A stretch of 64,000 nt of DNA. Origin: Sulfurovum sp. XGS-02. GTDB taxonomy: Bacteria > Campylobacterota > Campylobacteria > Campylobacterales > Sulfurovaceae. How positions within the stretch are numbered: the first letter of the stretch is position 1; every line of letters begins with the position of its first letter. Location of the stretch: positions 496,001-560,000 of the forward strand of contig NZ_CP093312.1 of NCBI RefSeq assembly GCF_023213175.1, given 5' to 3'. Position numbers and translations under genes: made by a program. Positions 10,075 through 17,740 of this stretch are shown here, in pieces. The notes beneath the pieces are model-generated. The model made no database searches. It had not been told where the DNA came from and was given only the letters and a program-made list of their open reading frames with translations.

Positions 10075-11433
10075 ATGAAAAAATATCTCATTTTTCTTTT
10101 TGCATGGCCCTTATTTGCCGGCTTGGAAAATCTGGACATTGATCAGGCTATTTCTATGCTGAAAAACAGAAACCTGGAATTAAAAATTTCCCATTTCAAT
10201 GAACAGATGAAAGCGTATGAAACTGCTGCTGCCAAAGGAAATCATTACGGGAAATTGGATCTAACAGTTTCGGGGATGCGTTCGAATGATGCGGGGAATG
10301 TATTTGGATTTAAATTACAAAGCAGAGAAGCGACTTTTGGTGATTTTGGTGCACAAGAGTTCTTTGAAAATTATAATTCCGGTGCAGACCCGTTCACACC
10401 GCCACCGAAAGCATTAAATTACCCGGAAGCAAGAAATCACTATCAGTCAAAGATCTCCTATATGCTGCCACTCTATACAGGTGGAAAACTTTCAGAGTAC
10501 GGACGTATCACGGATGCTATGCATCGTATGAGCCAATGGGATACACAAAAACTCATTAATGAAAAGATATTTCAGACCAAAAAAGCATTCTATGATATCT
10601 CGTTGGTAGAGAACTATATTGTCAATCTTTCCAAGATCATAAAAAACATCAGTCGTTTGGAAACGATCGTCAAAAGTATGGGCGAAGAGGGGTATGCACA
10701 AGCTGTTGATCTGCTTGAAGTTCAGGCCCGCAAGGCAGAAGCAGAGAGTATGTACAACCAAGCCAAACTCAATAAAGACCTGGCTTACCAATTCCTTTCA
10801 TTTTTATTGAACACAGAAGTCAGCTCTATCAAAAAGGTCAACGATATGGCACCGATACCTGAGGTTGACAGGTTAGAAGTGGAAAAACATAATATAGATA
10901 TTCAAAAAGCACTCTTGGGATTGCATATCAGTGAAATGGCAGTAAACGTCGAAAAATCGAACTATTTGCCTACGGTTGGTGCCTTTGGGGAGTATGGCAG
11001 TGCAGATGATGAAATGTGGAATGAATTTAGGGACAAAGACGCTTATACCGTCGGGATCCAGTTGAAGTGGAATATATTCAATGGCGGTATAGATGCAGCA
11101 AATCTTGAAAAAGCAAAAGTGAATCATCTTAAAGTGCAAAATGAAGTTTCACTGGCAAAATCCGGAATTGCGCTGAAAGTAAAAAAGCTTGAAACGGAGA
11201 TATTGAGTAGAAATGCAGATGTAAAGAGTTACCAGAAACAGTTACGTTTTGCAGAAAAAGTCTATGAAAATTACCGTTCAAGATATCAAGAGGGTATCGT
11301 TTCTATTTCAGATGTACTCATGAAGCAATCCAAAGAGCTGGAAGTCTTACTTAGGCTGCTTACCCTAAAGAATGAACGTAATACAAAGATATTTGAACTT
11401 CATAGCATTTTAAATAGAGGAGGAGATGTATGA
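10075..11433 (+). CDS. TolC-family outer membrane efflux protein
   Basis: The 452-residue protein starts with a Sec signal peptide (MKKYLIFLFAWPLFAG). It has two OEP-type halves rich in long helices, with the characteristic LxxAKxxhxxA-like repeats (about 180-250 and 330-440), as in trimeric TolC channels. It is the first gene of a four-gene operon. Its stop overlaps the adaptor start by 4 nt, so it most likely provides the outer membrane duct of the RND pump encoded downstream. The substrate is not predictable. The promoter probably lies in the AT-rich stretch around 9960-10060. Confidence 0.9.
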   Translation: MKKYLIFLFAWPLFAGLENLDIDQAISMLKNRNLELKISHFNEQMKAYETAAAKGNHYGKLDLTVSGMRSNDAGNVFGFKLQSREATFGDFGAQEFFENYNSGADPFTPPPKALNYPEARNHYQSKISYMLPLYTGGKLSEYGRITDAMHRMSQWDTQKLINEKIFQTKKAFYDISLVENYIVNLSKIIKNISRLETIVKSMGEEGYAQAVDLLEVQARKAEAESMYNQAKLNKDLAYQFLSFLLNTEVSSIKKVNDMAPIPEVDRLEVEKHNIDIQKALLGLHISEMAVNVEKSNYLPTVGAFGEYGSADDEMWNEFRDKDAYTVGIQLKWNIFNGGIDAANLEKAKVNHLKVQNEVSLAKSGIALKVKKLETEILSRNADVKSYQKQLRFAEKVYENYRSRYQEGIVSISDVLMKQSKELEVLLRLLTLKNERNTKIFELHSILNRGGDV

Positions 11434-12230
11434 ATTACTTTATGAGGCTAATCGTTTTGGCATTGATGGTCACGTCTGTGCATGCTATAGAGATCGAATT
11501 AAGCGGTTCTGTTATTTCTGATAACCAAAAGATACTGACCAGCCGTTATATGGGGTATGTGAAACATATGGCCGTATCCGAAGGTGACATTGTAAAGAAA
11601 GGACAACTGCTGTATGAGATTGATTCAAAAGAGATAGAGTCCGCAGAGAGACAGGTGGAACTTGCTATCTCCCAAGCAAGACTCTCTCTACAGATGAATG
11701 AAAACCAATACAATAATGTGCTGACCAATCTTGCAAGGCATGAAAGACTCTATGAGAAGAAAATGGTTTCCAAGTATGAGTTTGAAATGCTGCAACTATC
11801 TGCCAAAAATCTTAAAGACATGGTTTCCATTGCCGAACAACAGGTGAAACAGGCATTGGCAAAAAAAGATGAAGTCTTGAATCAGTACAATTATTTGAAG
11901 ATACATGCGCCCAATGACGGCGTCATTGTCGATAAGCGTCTCAATGAAGGTGAAATGGCCATTCCCGGTATGCCTGCAGTCACGTTAACAGACCTGAGCA
12001 AGTTGAGCATTGTGGCAGAACTGAGCGAAACACAGTTAAAATATATCAATTTAGGTAAAAAGGTTGACATAGAGATACCCTCTATCGGTTTTAGCACGGT
12101 AGGTGAAATAAGCTCGATCATCCCTAGTTCAAACCCTATGACCCATAAATTTAAGATCAAAATGAAATTTGATCGTGAGGAGAGCTCTTCTGTTTATCCT
12201 GGTATGTATGCCAAAATCATGATCAAGTAG
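11430..12230 (+). CDS. RND efflux periplasmic adaptor (membrane fusion protein)
   Basis: The 266-residue protein has an N-terminal signal sequence (about 1-19), a split lipoyl/barrel-sandwich domain (SRYMGYVKHMAVSEGDIVKKGQ at the front, HAPNDGVIVDKRLNEGE at the back) and a helical hairpin between them (about 70-140). A beta-barrel region follows at the C terminus. It is short for the family and seems to lack the membrane-proximal domain. It overlaps the TolC-like gene by 4 nt and precedes the permease by 6 nt. It should link the inner-membrane RND protein to the TolC-like channel. Confidence 0.9.
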   Translation: MNYFMRLIVLALMVTSVHAIEIELSGSVISDNQKILTSRYMGYVKHMAVSEGDIVKKGQLLYEIDSKEIESAERQVELAISQARLSLQMNENQYNNVLTNLARHERLYEKKMVSKYEFEMLQLSAKNLKDMVSIAEQQVKQALAKKDEVLNQYNYLKIHAPNDGVIVDKRLNEGEMAIPGMPAVTLTDLSKLSIVAELSETQLKYINLGKKVDIEIPSIGFSTVGEISSIIPSSNPMTHKFKIKMKFDREESSSVYPGMYAKIMIK

Positions 12231-12236
12231 GCAATA

Positions 12237-13898
12237 ATGGAACAGACACAAGCGTATCAAATAGTCAATATAGCAGGAAGACTTGCAAAAGGTTTTTTAC
12301 GTAATCCCTTAACGATCGTTCTGGGTGCCATGTTACTTCTTATCGGATATATAGCACTTACTACAATGCCCAGAGAAGAGGATCCGCAAATTGCTATATC
12401 TGGAGGAGCTGTGATTGTTGCAATGCCGGGTGCTACACCTCAAGAGGTAGAGAATATCATCGTAAATCCCTTAGAGCGTAAACTGCGTGAAATACATGGG
12501 ATTGAACATATCTATGGCATGGCCATGGAGAATGTAGGTATTGTGAATGTCATGTACTATATTGGTGAGGACAGGGAAGATTCCAATTTAAAGCTCTATG
12601 ATAAAGTAATGCAAAATATGGACCTGATGCCTAAGGGTGTCATGCAGCCCAGTGTCAAACCTTTTGATATTGATATCGATATCCCGATCGTTACGGTGGC
12701 ATTCTATCCGAAAACAAAAAGTACTATAGACGAAGTCGAACTCTTTAAAGTGGTCAGAAAGGTCCAGCAAAAGATCAATGCTGTCGACAATGTGGCCAAA
12801 ACACTGCTCAAAGGTGAGAGAAAAGCACAATATAATATCGAGGTTGATATGGGAAAACTCTCAGCCTATCACCTCTCTTTGGGACAGATCATGAAAGCAG
12901 TACAATCTTTGGCTGTCTCTGTGCCTGATGTAAAGGGTAGAACCAAAGAGAACCACCTAGTGGTCTTTGGTGTCAAAAATGCCATTGAGAGTGTCGACGA
13001 TGTGGGGAATGTGATCGTAGCACAGTATATGGGATCACCTATATACCTCAAAGATGTTGCGGAAGTAAGCGAGGGCGTTGATAGACAAAACTTTCAAACA
13101 GCAAAGATATTATTAAGAGAGGATATCACTCATGAACAGAGTGAAAACCGCGTTTCATCAAAGGGGAAAGCAGGTTTGAGCGAAGAGAAAAATCAAATCA
13201 CACTCACCGTGGCAAAACTTGCCGGGACCAACGCAGTGTTCGTTGCTGAAGATGTACTTGATATTCTCAAAGGATATGAATCTGAATTTGAAAAGTTGGG
13301 TATCGGGTATCTGATCACAAGAAACTATGGTGTACGTGCAAATGAGGCGGTCAATGAACTGATGCATCACTTGATCATTACTATCGTGATCATTGCTCTA
13401 ATGCTGGTCTTTGCTTTAGGTTGGAGAGAGTCGATCATTGTGACATTTACGGTACCTGCCATTTTGGCCGTGACACTCTTTACTGCATGGATGACAGGTC
13501 AAACCATGAACAGGATCACACTCTTCGCACTCTTATTATCACTGGGATTGCTTGTAGATGCTGCCATTATCGTGATCGAAAATATCCACAGACATCTACA
13601 CAGCCACGGGGTTGAAAGCAAAGAGATGGATGCATTGCTGGTTGAAGCAACGGATGAGATCGGTGCACCGACAAATATAGCAACACTGGCGATCATCTTA
13701 ACTATGGTCCCTATGGCATTTGTCGGTGGAATGATGGGATCCTTTATGAAACCTATCCCCTACAATGTACCGGTGGCATTGATCGCGTCTCTGTTCGTAG
13801 CCTATATCTTTACGCCTTATTTGAGTTTAAAGCTATTGAAAAAACCGGAGCACGGAAAGCATCATATAAGAGATGATGATGAAGGATCGAAAGAATGA
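12237..13898 (+). CDS. RND efflux permease, N-terminal half (separate ORF)
   Basis: The 553 residues correspond to the first half of an AcrB/CusA-type permease: TM1 (about 25-47), the first periplasmic porter loop (about 50-385, including MPREEDPQ and GATPQEVENIIVNPLE) and TM2-TM6. The TM4 proton-relay motif reads GLLVDAAIIVIENIHRH, with one aspartate instead of the Asp-Asp pair of AcrB, as in heavy-metal RND pumps. The chain ends in a charged cytoplasmic tail after TM6, where a normal RND protein would continue. The ATGA overlap with the next ORF and an internal AAGGA suggest coupled translation of two half-proteins. Confidence 0.88.
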   Translation: MEQTQAYQIVNIAGRLAKGFLRNPLTIVLGAMLLLIGYIALTTMPREEDPQIAISGGAVIVAMPGATPQEVENIIVNPLERKLREIHGIEHIYGMAMENVGIVNVMYYIGEDREDSNLKLYDKVMQNMDLMPKGVMQPSVKPFDIDIDIPIVTVAFYPKTKSTIDEVELFKVVRKVQQKINAVDNVAKTLLKGERKAQYNIEVDMGKLSAYHLSLGQIMKAVQSLAVSVPDVKGRTKENHLVVFGVKNAIESVDDVGNVIVAQYMGSPIYLKDVAEVSEGVDRQNFQTAKILLREDITHEQSENRVSSKGKAGLSEEKNQITLTVAKLAGTNAVFVAEDVLDILKGYESEFEKLGIGYLITRNYGVRANEAVNELMHHLIITIVIIALMLVFALGWRESIIVTFTVPAILAVTLFTAWMTGQTMNRITLFALLLSLGLLVDAAIIVIENIHRHLHSHGVESKEMDALLVEATDEIGAPTNIATLAIILTMVPMAFVGGMMGSFMKPIPYNVPVALIASLFVAYIFTPYLSLKLLKKPEHGKHHIRDDDEGSKE

Positions 13899-15619
13899 AA
13901 AAACTTGAAAGTTTTATTTATGATATTTTGGACAACAGGTCAAAGAAAAAACTGGTGATCGTTTTAACTGCAGCAGCATTTTTCCTGGCGCTTTTAATGT
14001 TCCCAACCAAATTGGTACTGGCAAAAATGTTACCGGGGAAAAGTGATAATACATTCTCTGTCTATATAGACACACCTACAGGTTCATCGATACAACAGAC
14101 AAAAGCTGTAAGTGACTGTGTGATCGATTTTATCAAACAAGAAGATGAAGTGATGAATATAGAGCTTTTCCTGGGACAGGGTATTCCGCTTGATTATGCA
14201 GGTCTGGTCAAAGGTGCAAGTATGAAACGAACTGAAAATGTTTCAGAAATAGCGGTGAACCTTACGGACAAGCACAATCGTAAAGAACCCTCATTTCTTA
14301 TGGTGCAACGCTTAAGACCTAAGATCCAGGCAGGATGTTCCTCTTTAACCAAAGGTACGAACATTAAATTTATAGAGCAGCCGTCCGGACCTCCGACTAT
14401 GGCATCCATCGTGGTTGAAGTGCATGGTGATGATCTGCAAAAAATAAGAGATCTCGCTGCGGATGTTGCAGATGTCCTATCAAAAACAGAAGGGCTGGTC
14501 GATATTGACCTGATGGCAGATGAGCGATATGAAAAATATGAACTCATACCTGATAAAGATAAAGTTGCAAGAAGCGGGTTGGGTGTGGACCAGGTGAACA
14601 ATATCATCTATCTTGCTTTTGAGGGGATGGTCATTGCACACAAGAATTCTCAAAATTCACCCGACCAGATACCTATATTTTTGGTATTGGACAATAGCAG
14701 TAAAAAATTACCTGTCTCAAATGAAGACGCCTTGCAAAGTAAACTCTCTTCATTGAACTTAATGAATAAGCAGGGGATGATGGTCCCACTGAGTGAAGTG
14801 GTTACGATTCGTAAAGTGATGTCAAATCCTATGATCATGCATAAAAATCTTTCCCGTATGGTCAATGTGATCGCTGAAACTGATATGGTTTCACAGGTCT
14901 ATCCTCTTATGGAGGCTCGCAGTATGATGCTTGAAAAGTTTGAAAAAGAGTATTTGATCACTACCGCAGGATTATCAACCCATATGTTTGATTTTACTTT
15001 GGAAGATAAAAAAACACATGAAAAATTCCTCATCTCCTGGGATGGTGAAATGAAAGTGACCCTCGATACTTTCAGGGATCTAGGTGCTGCATTTATCGCT
15101 GCTTTGATATTGATCTTCTTGTTACTGGTCATTTACTATAAGAGTTTTGCCATCAGCGGTATGGTCCTGTTGGGTTCATTCCTCTCTCTTATAGGGGTGA
15201 TCGTAGGGCACTGGGTGGCAAACTGGTTCACTGCTGAGACCTTTTTTCTGACAGCGACCTCCCTGATCGGGTTTATCGCCTTGATAGGGATAAGTTCGAG
15301 AAATTCACTGCTTCTTATAGATTTTGCGAAGTCTTTGATGGAGATGGAGGGTATTAAAAAACGTAGAGCGATCGCGATTGCAGCAGCGACCAGGGCAAAA
15401 CCCATTGCTTTGACCGCGGTTGCTATTATTTTGGGTTCTGCACTGCTTGCAGGGGATCCGGTCTTTGGTGGGCTTGGTGTTTCGCTTATTTCAGGTACGG
15501 TTGCAGCGGTATTTGTTTCACTTCTTTTTATTCCCGTACTGATGGATAATGCAAAAGCGATGGATTTTGAACCAGTGGAGTATTCTGAAGAACATCGTAA
15601 TATTTCTATTACCAAGTGA
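13895..15619 (+). CDS. RND efflux permease, C-terminal half (separate ORF)
   Basis: The 574 residues form the second half of the RND permease: a short amphipathic start, TM7 (about 20-37), the second porter loop (about 40-385) and TM8-TM12. The TM10 relay region reads GISSRNSLLLIDFAKSL, with arginine where AcrB has the relay lysine. It starts at an ATG overlapping the TGA of the first half, with AAGGA 9 nt upstream. The break lies in the TM6-TM7 cytoplasmic linker, a tolerable place for a genuine split. A sequencing frameshift is a less likely alternative, because the start signals are good. Confidence 0.88.
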   Translation: MKKLESFIYDILDNRSKKKLVIVLTAAAFFLALLMFPTKLVLAKMLPGKSDNTFSVYIDTPTGSSIQQTKAVSDCVIDFIKQEDEVMNIELFLGQGIPLDYAGLVKGASMKRTENVSEIAVNLTDKHNRKEPSFLMVQRLRPKIQAGCSSLTKGTNIKFIEQPSGPPTMASIVVEVHGDDLQKIRDLAADVADVLSKTEGLVDIDLMADERYEKYELIPDKDKVARSGLGVDQVNNIIYLAFEGMVIAHKNSQNSPDQIPIFLVLDNSSKKLPVSNEDALQSKLSSLNLMNKQGMMVPLSEVVTIRKVMSNPMIMHKNLSRMVNVIAETDMVSQVYPLMEARSMMLEKFEKEYLITTAGLSTHMFDFTLEDKKTHEKFLISWDGEMKVTLDTFRDLGAAFIAALILIFLLLVIYYKSFAISGMVLLGSFLSLIGVIVGHWVANWFTAETFFLTATSLIGFIALIGISSRNSLLLIDFAKSLMEMEGIKKRRAIAIAAATRAKPIALTAVAIILGSALLAGDPVFGGLGVSLISGTVAAVFVSLLFIPVLMDNAKAMDFEPVEYSEEHRNISITK

Positions 15620-15629
15620 CCTTCTTTTG

Positions 15630-15646
15630 GCACCTGTTCAGGGTGC
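15630..15646 (+). terminator. Weak hairpin after the efflux operon
   Basis: GCACC (15630-15634) and GGTGC (15642-15646) can pair around a 7 nt loop. It starts 11 nt after the last efflux stop. The T-run behind it is interrupted, so this is a tentative terminator. Confidence 0.4.
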
Positions 15647-15673
15647 TATTACAATATTTTACCAAGCATTTGC

Positions 15674-15679
15674 TATAAT
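15674..15679 (+). promoter_or_regulatory. Predicted -10 box of efp
   Basis: TATAAT within GCTATAATCATG lies 26 bases before the efp ATG (15705), which has AAGGAG at a normal distance. Confidence 0.65.
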
Positions 15680-15704
15680 CATGCATTATTTTTAAGGAGC
15701 TACA

Positions 15705-16271
15705 ATGGCTACAGTCGGAATGGGCGATATCAAAAAAGGCACAAGACTTGAAATTACAGGAAACCCGTATAAGGTAACAGATTTTCAACATGTGAAACCA
15801 GGTAAAGGTGCAGCATTTGTACGTATGAAGATCAAAAACCTTGCTACAGGTAAAACCATCGAGAAGACAGTACATGCAGGGGATAAATTTGATGTACCTG
15901 AACTTGAACAAAAAACGATGCAATATCTTTATGATGATGGAGAGTTTTTACAGTTTATGGATACGACAACATTTGAACAGATCGGTCTTACACATGAACA
16001 AGTAGGTAAAGATACGTTTGATTTTATGATAGACGGTATGGAAGCGGAAGTCCTGTTTCATGGGGGTCAAGCGATCTCTGTTGAGATACCGCAAACCGTT
16101 GTTCTTAAAATAGTGGAAACACCACCTAACTTCAAAGGTGATTCACAAGGTGGAAAAAAACCTGCTACACTGGAAAGTGGTGCTGTCGTACAAGTACCTT
16201 TCCATGTACTTGAAGGTGAAATGATCAAAGTCGATACGGTTGAGGGTAAATATTTGGAGAAAGCCAAATAG
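15705..16271 (+). CDS. efp: Translation elongation factor P
   Basis: EF-P relieves ribosome stalling at polyproline stretches. The 188-residue length and three-domain arrangement are standard. K34 lies in the tip loop PGKGAAFV, the lysine that EpmA/EpmB modify in other bacteria; whether this organism modifies it cannot be told from the window. The C-terminal signature region is present around [15 protein letters not shown]. It is monocistronic, with its own TATAAT promoter and a strong hairpin behind it. Confidence 0.98.
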   Translation: MATVGMGDIKKGTRLEITGNPYKVTDFQHVKPGKGAAFVRMKIKNLATGKTIEKTVHAGDKFDVPELEQKTMQYLYDDGEFLQFMDTTTFEQIGLTHEQVGKDTFDFMIDGMEAEVLFHGGQAISVEIPQTVVLKIVETPPNFKGDSQGGKKPATLESGAVVQVPFHVLEGEMIKVDTVEGKYLEKAK

Positions 16272-16274
16272 ATA

Positions 16275-16298
16275 CTTTTCAGGCCTTAGCCTGAAAAG
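16275..16298 (+). terminator. Hairpin after efp
   Basis: CTTTTCAGGC (16275-16284) and GCCTGAAAAG (16289-16298) form a perfect 10 bp stem with a CTTA loop directly after the efp stop. No T-run follows, but the position and stability argue for a 3' end or RNA-stabilising structure. Confidence 0.7.
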
Positions 16299-16317
16299 CT
16301 ACCCTGACACTGGGTCA

Positions 16318-16344
16318 CCATCCAAAGGTATCTCTTTTGGATGG
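16318..16344. terminator. Second hairpin between convergent genes
   Basis: CCATCCAAA (16318-16326) pairs perfectly with TTTGGATGG (16336-16344) across a 9 nt loop. It lies between the plus-strand efp and the minus-strand small gene at 16636, so it could act on either transcript. Confidence 0.45.
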
Positions 16345-16451
16345 TTGCACTCATTTATCTTTACTCTTCTTCAATACTTTTAAAAATCACTTATCATTAT
16401 ATTTTGTATGGTAGTTATATATGTGTACTATGAAGTATATAGTTCGGTCTT

Positions 16452-16473
16452 AAACCAGTACTGGTTTTTTTAA
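16452..16473 (+). terminator. Palindrome with T-run, possibly ending a small RNA
   Basis: AAACCAGT (16452-16459) is followed at once by its reverse complement ACTGGTTT and further Ts. It looks like an intrinsic terminator on the plus strand. No plus-strand gene ends nearby (efp stops 180 nt upstream, after two other hairpins). The rest of 16345-16635 is AT-rich with no ORF I can support. Confidence 0.4.
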
Positions 16474-16635
16474 TCTACTTTAGAGAGTTCTGGAATCATA
16501 GTAGAAGATAGAGAGAAGGATATTTTTTGATGAAGAGTTACATGTTGCCAATAGTCACTGTTTCAAAGTAAAGATTAGAAAGTAATATTTCCCACTCTAT
16601 CTGAAATCAATGACTATTTTCTATAGCAATGATAC

Positions 16636-16830
16636 TTAGCTGTGTTTAGCTGCAGAATCTTCACTTGTTTTAGCCTCAGCAGAAGCTTTCACGGACGTCT
16701 CTTGAGAATCTTTAGTGAGTGTAAGTGCAGCTTGTTTCATATCTTCGAACATCTCTCCAAAGCTAAAGTCTGCTTGTACATTTGTTAATAACGCTGCGAA
16801 TGCTACTGTTGTGACGATGATTTTTTTCAT
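16636..16830 (-). CDS. Small secreted protein of unknown function
   Basis: A 64-residue ORF with a convincing Sec signal peptide (MKKIIVTTVAFAALLTNVQA, cleavage after about residue 20) and a good AAGG-type ribosome site on the minus strand. The mature part is about 44 residues, hydrophilic and low-complexity (alternating Ser, Ala, Glu, Lys), with no cysteines. I do not recognise a family. It stands alone, convergent to efp and divergent from the DJ-1 gene. The 16831-17087 gap is very AT-rich and should hold both promoters. Confidence 0.6.
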   Translation of the reverse strand: MKKIIVTTVAFAALLTNVQADFSFGEMFEDMKQAALTLTKDSQETSVKASAEAKTSEDSAAKHS

Positions 16831-17028
16831 ATGTGTAACCTTTTTTATAAATTATTTATAAATACTAGCAGTAATTATTTTATAAATATCTTAAAATTAA
16901 AGATTAATTATAATTTTTACAAATATAATATCATTAACTAATAACTATTTTAACTTGAAACTATAAGTTATATTTGTTACTGGTTCGTATCGGACTTGTC
17001 ATTATGGTTTACTCATAGGTAAGTGTGT

Positions 17029-17034
17029 TATAAT
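17029..17034 (+). promoter_or_regulatory. Predicted -10 box for the DJ-1/PfpI gene
   Basis: TATAAT within GTTATAATCGTG lies 54 bases before the ATG at 17088. AAGGATG forms the ribosome site. Confidence 0.55.
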
Positions 17035-17087
17035 CGTGTCATAACAGTGTTCTTTTAGAATGCATAGCGCTAAGAAAAGGATGAAAT

Positions 17088-17648
17088 ATGGCAAGTGTAT
17101 TATTACCGATAGCAAAAGGTTTTGAGGAACTTGAAGCAGTGGCTCTCATAGATGTGATGCGCCGTGGGGGAATAGAGGTGCGTGTAGCATATCTGGAAGA
17201 TGAGTTCCAGGATGACTTGGTCTTGGGAGCAAACGGCATCACACTGCAGGCTGATACTTCTATCAAAAATGTCATCAGTGATGATTTTGATATGATGGTG
17301 CTTCCAGGTGGTTGGGGCGGTACACATGCCTTGGCCGAAAATGCAAGGGTGATAGAACTCCTGCAAGAGTTCAAAGCGACAAAAGTGGTCGGTGCCATGT
17401 GTGCTGCACCTTTTGCACTTAAAAAAGCCGGTGTTCTAGGTAATGAGTATACGTGTTACCCAGGTGCTAAAGAGGATATAGACCATCCTGGATACAGAGA
17501 GGATATGAAAGTGGTGACCGATGGGAATGTCATGACTTCACAGGGTCCTGGAACAGCGGTCTGTTTCGGGCTTGCCATCGTAGAACGTCTGGTAGGGAAA
17601 GAGAGCATGCAGCCTGTAAAAGATGGTATGCTTTTGAGTTACTGTTAA
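17088..17648 (+). CDS. DJ-1/PfpI family protein (YajL/ThiJ type)
   Basis: The 186-residue single-domain protein has the family nucleophile elbow with C105 in VGAMCAAPFAL and the acidic partner region near GFEELEAV (E13/E14). It contains GGWGGTHAL in the middle. Members include deglycase/chaperone-like and oxidative-stress proteins; the annotated roles of the family are disputed, so no reaction is claimed. It is transcribed alone from a TATAAT promoter just upstream. dnaE follows after 92 nt with its own promoter. Confidence 0.9.
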   Translation: MASVLLPIAKGFEELEAVALIDVMRRGGIEVRVAYLEDEFQDDLVLGANGITLQADTSIKNVISDDFDMMVLPGGWGGTHALAENARVIELLQEFKATKVVGAMCAAPFALKKAGVLGNEYTCYPGAKEDIDHPGYREDMKVVTDGNVMTSQGPGTAVCFGLAIVERLVGKESMQPVKDGMLLSYC

Positions 17649-17708
17649 GAAATTACCCGTCAGTCCTTTTTTCTACTTTATTTCAATCTATTTTTACCTA
17701 ACCTTTGC

Positions 17709-17714
17709 TATATT
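17709..17714 (+). promoter_or_regulatory. Predicted -10 box of dnaE
   Basis: TATATT within GCTATATTGG lies 27 bases before the chosen dnaE ATG (17741). Its position makes an upstream TTG start at 17705 impossible if this promoter is used. Confidence 0.5.
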
Positions 17715-17740
17715 GGACTCAATATTTTCAAAGGTTATCC

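Noticed and set aside
15136-15633. A 165-codon minus-strand open frame within the second RND half
   Set aside because: Antisense to conserved RND membrane segments, which produces long open shadows; no independent start signal.
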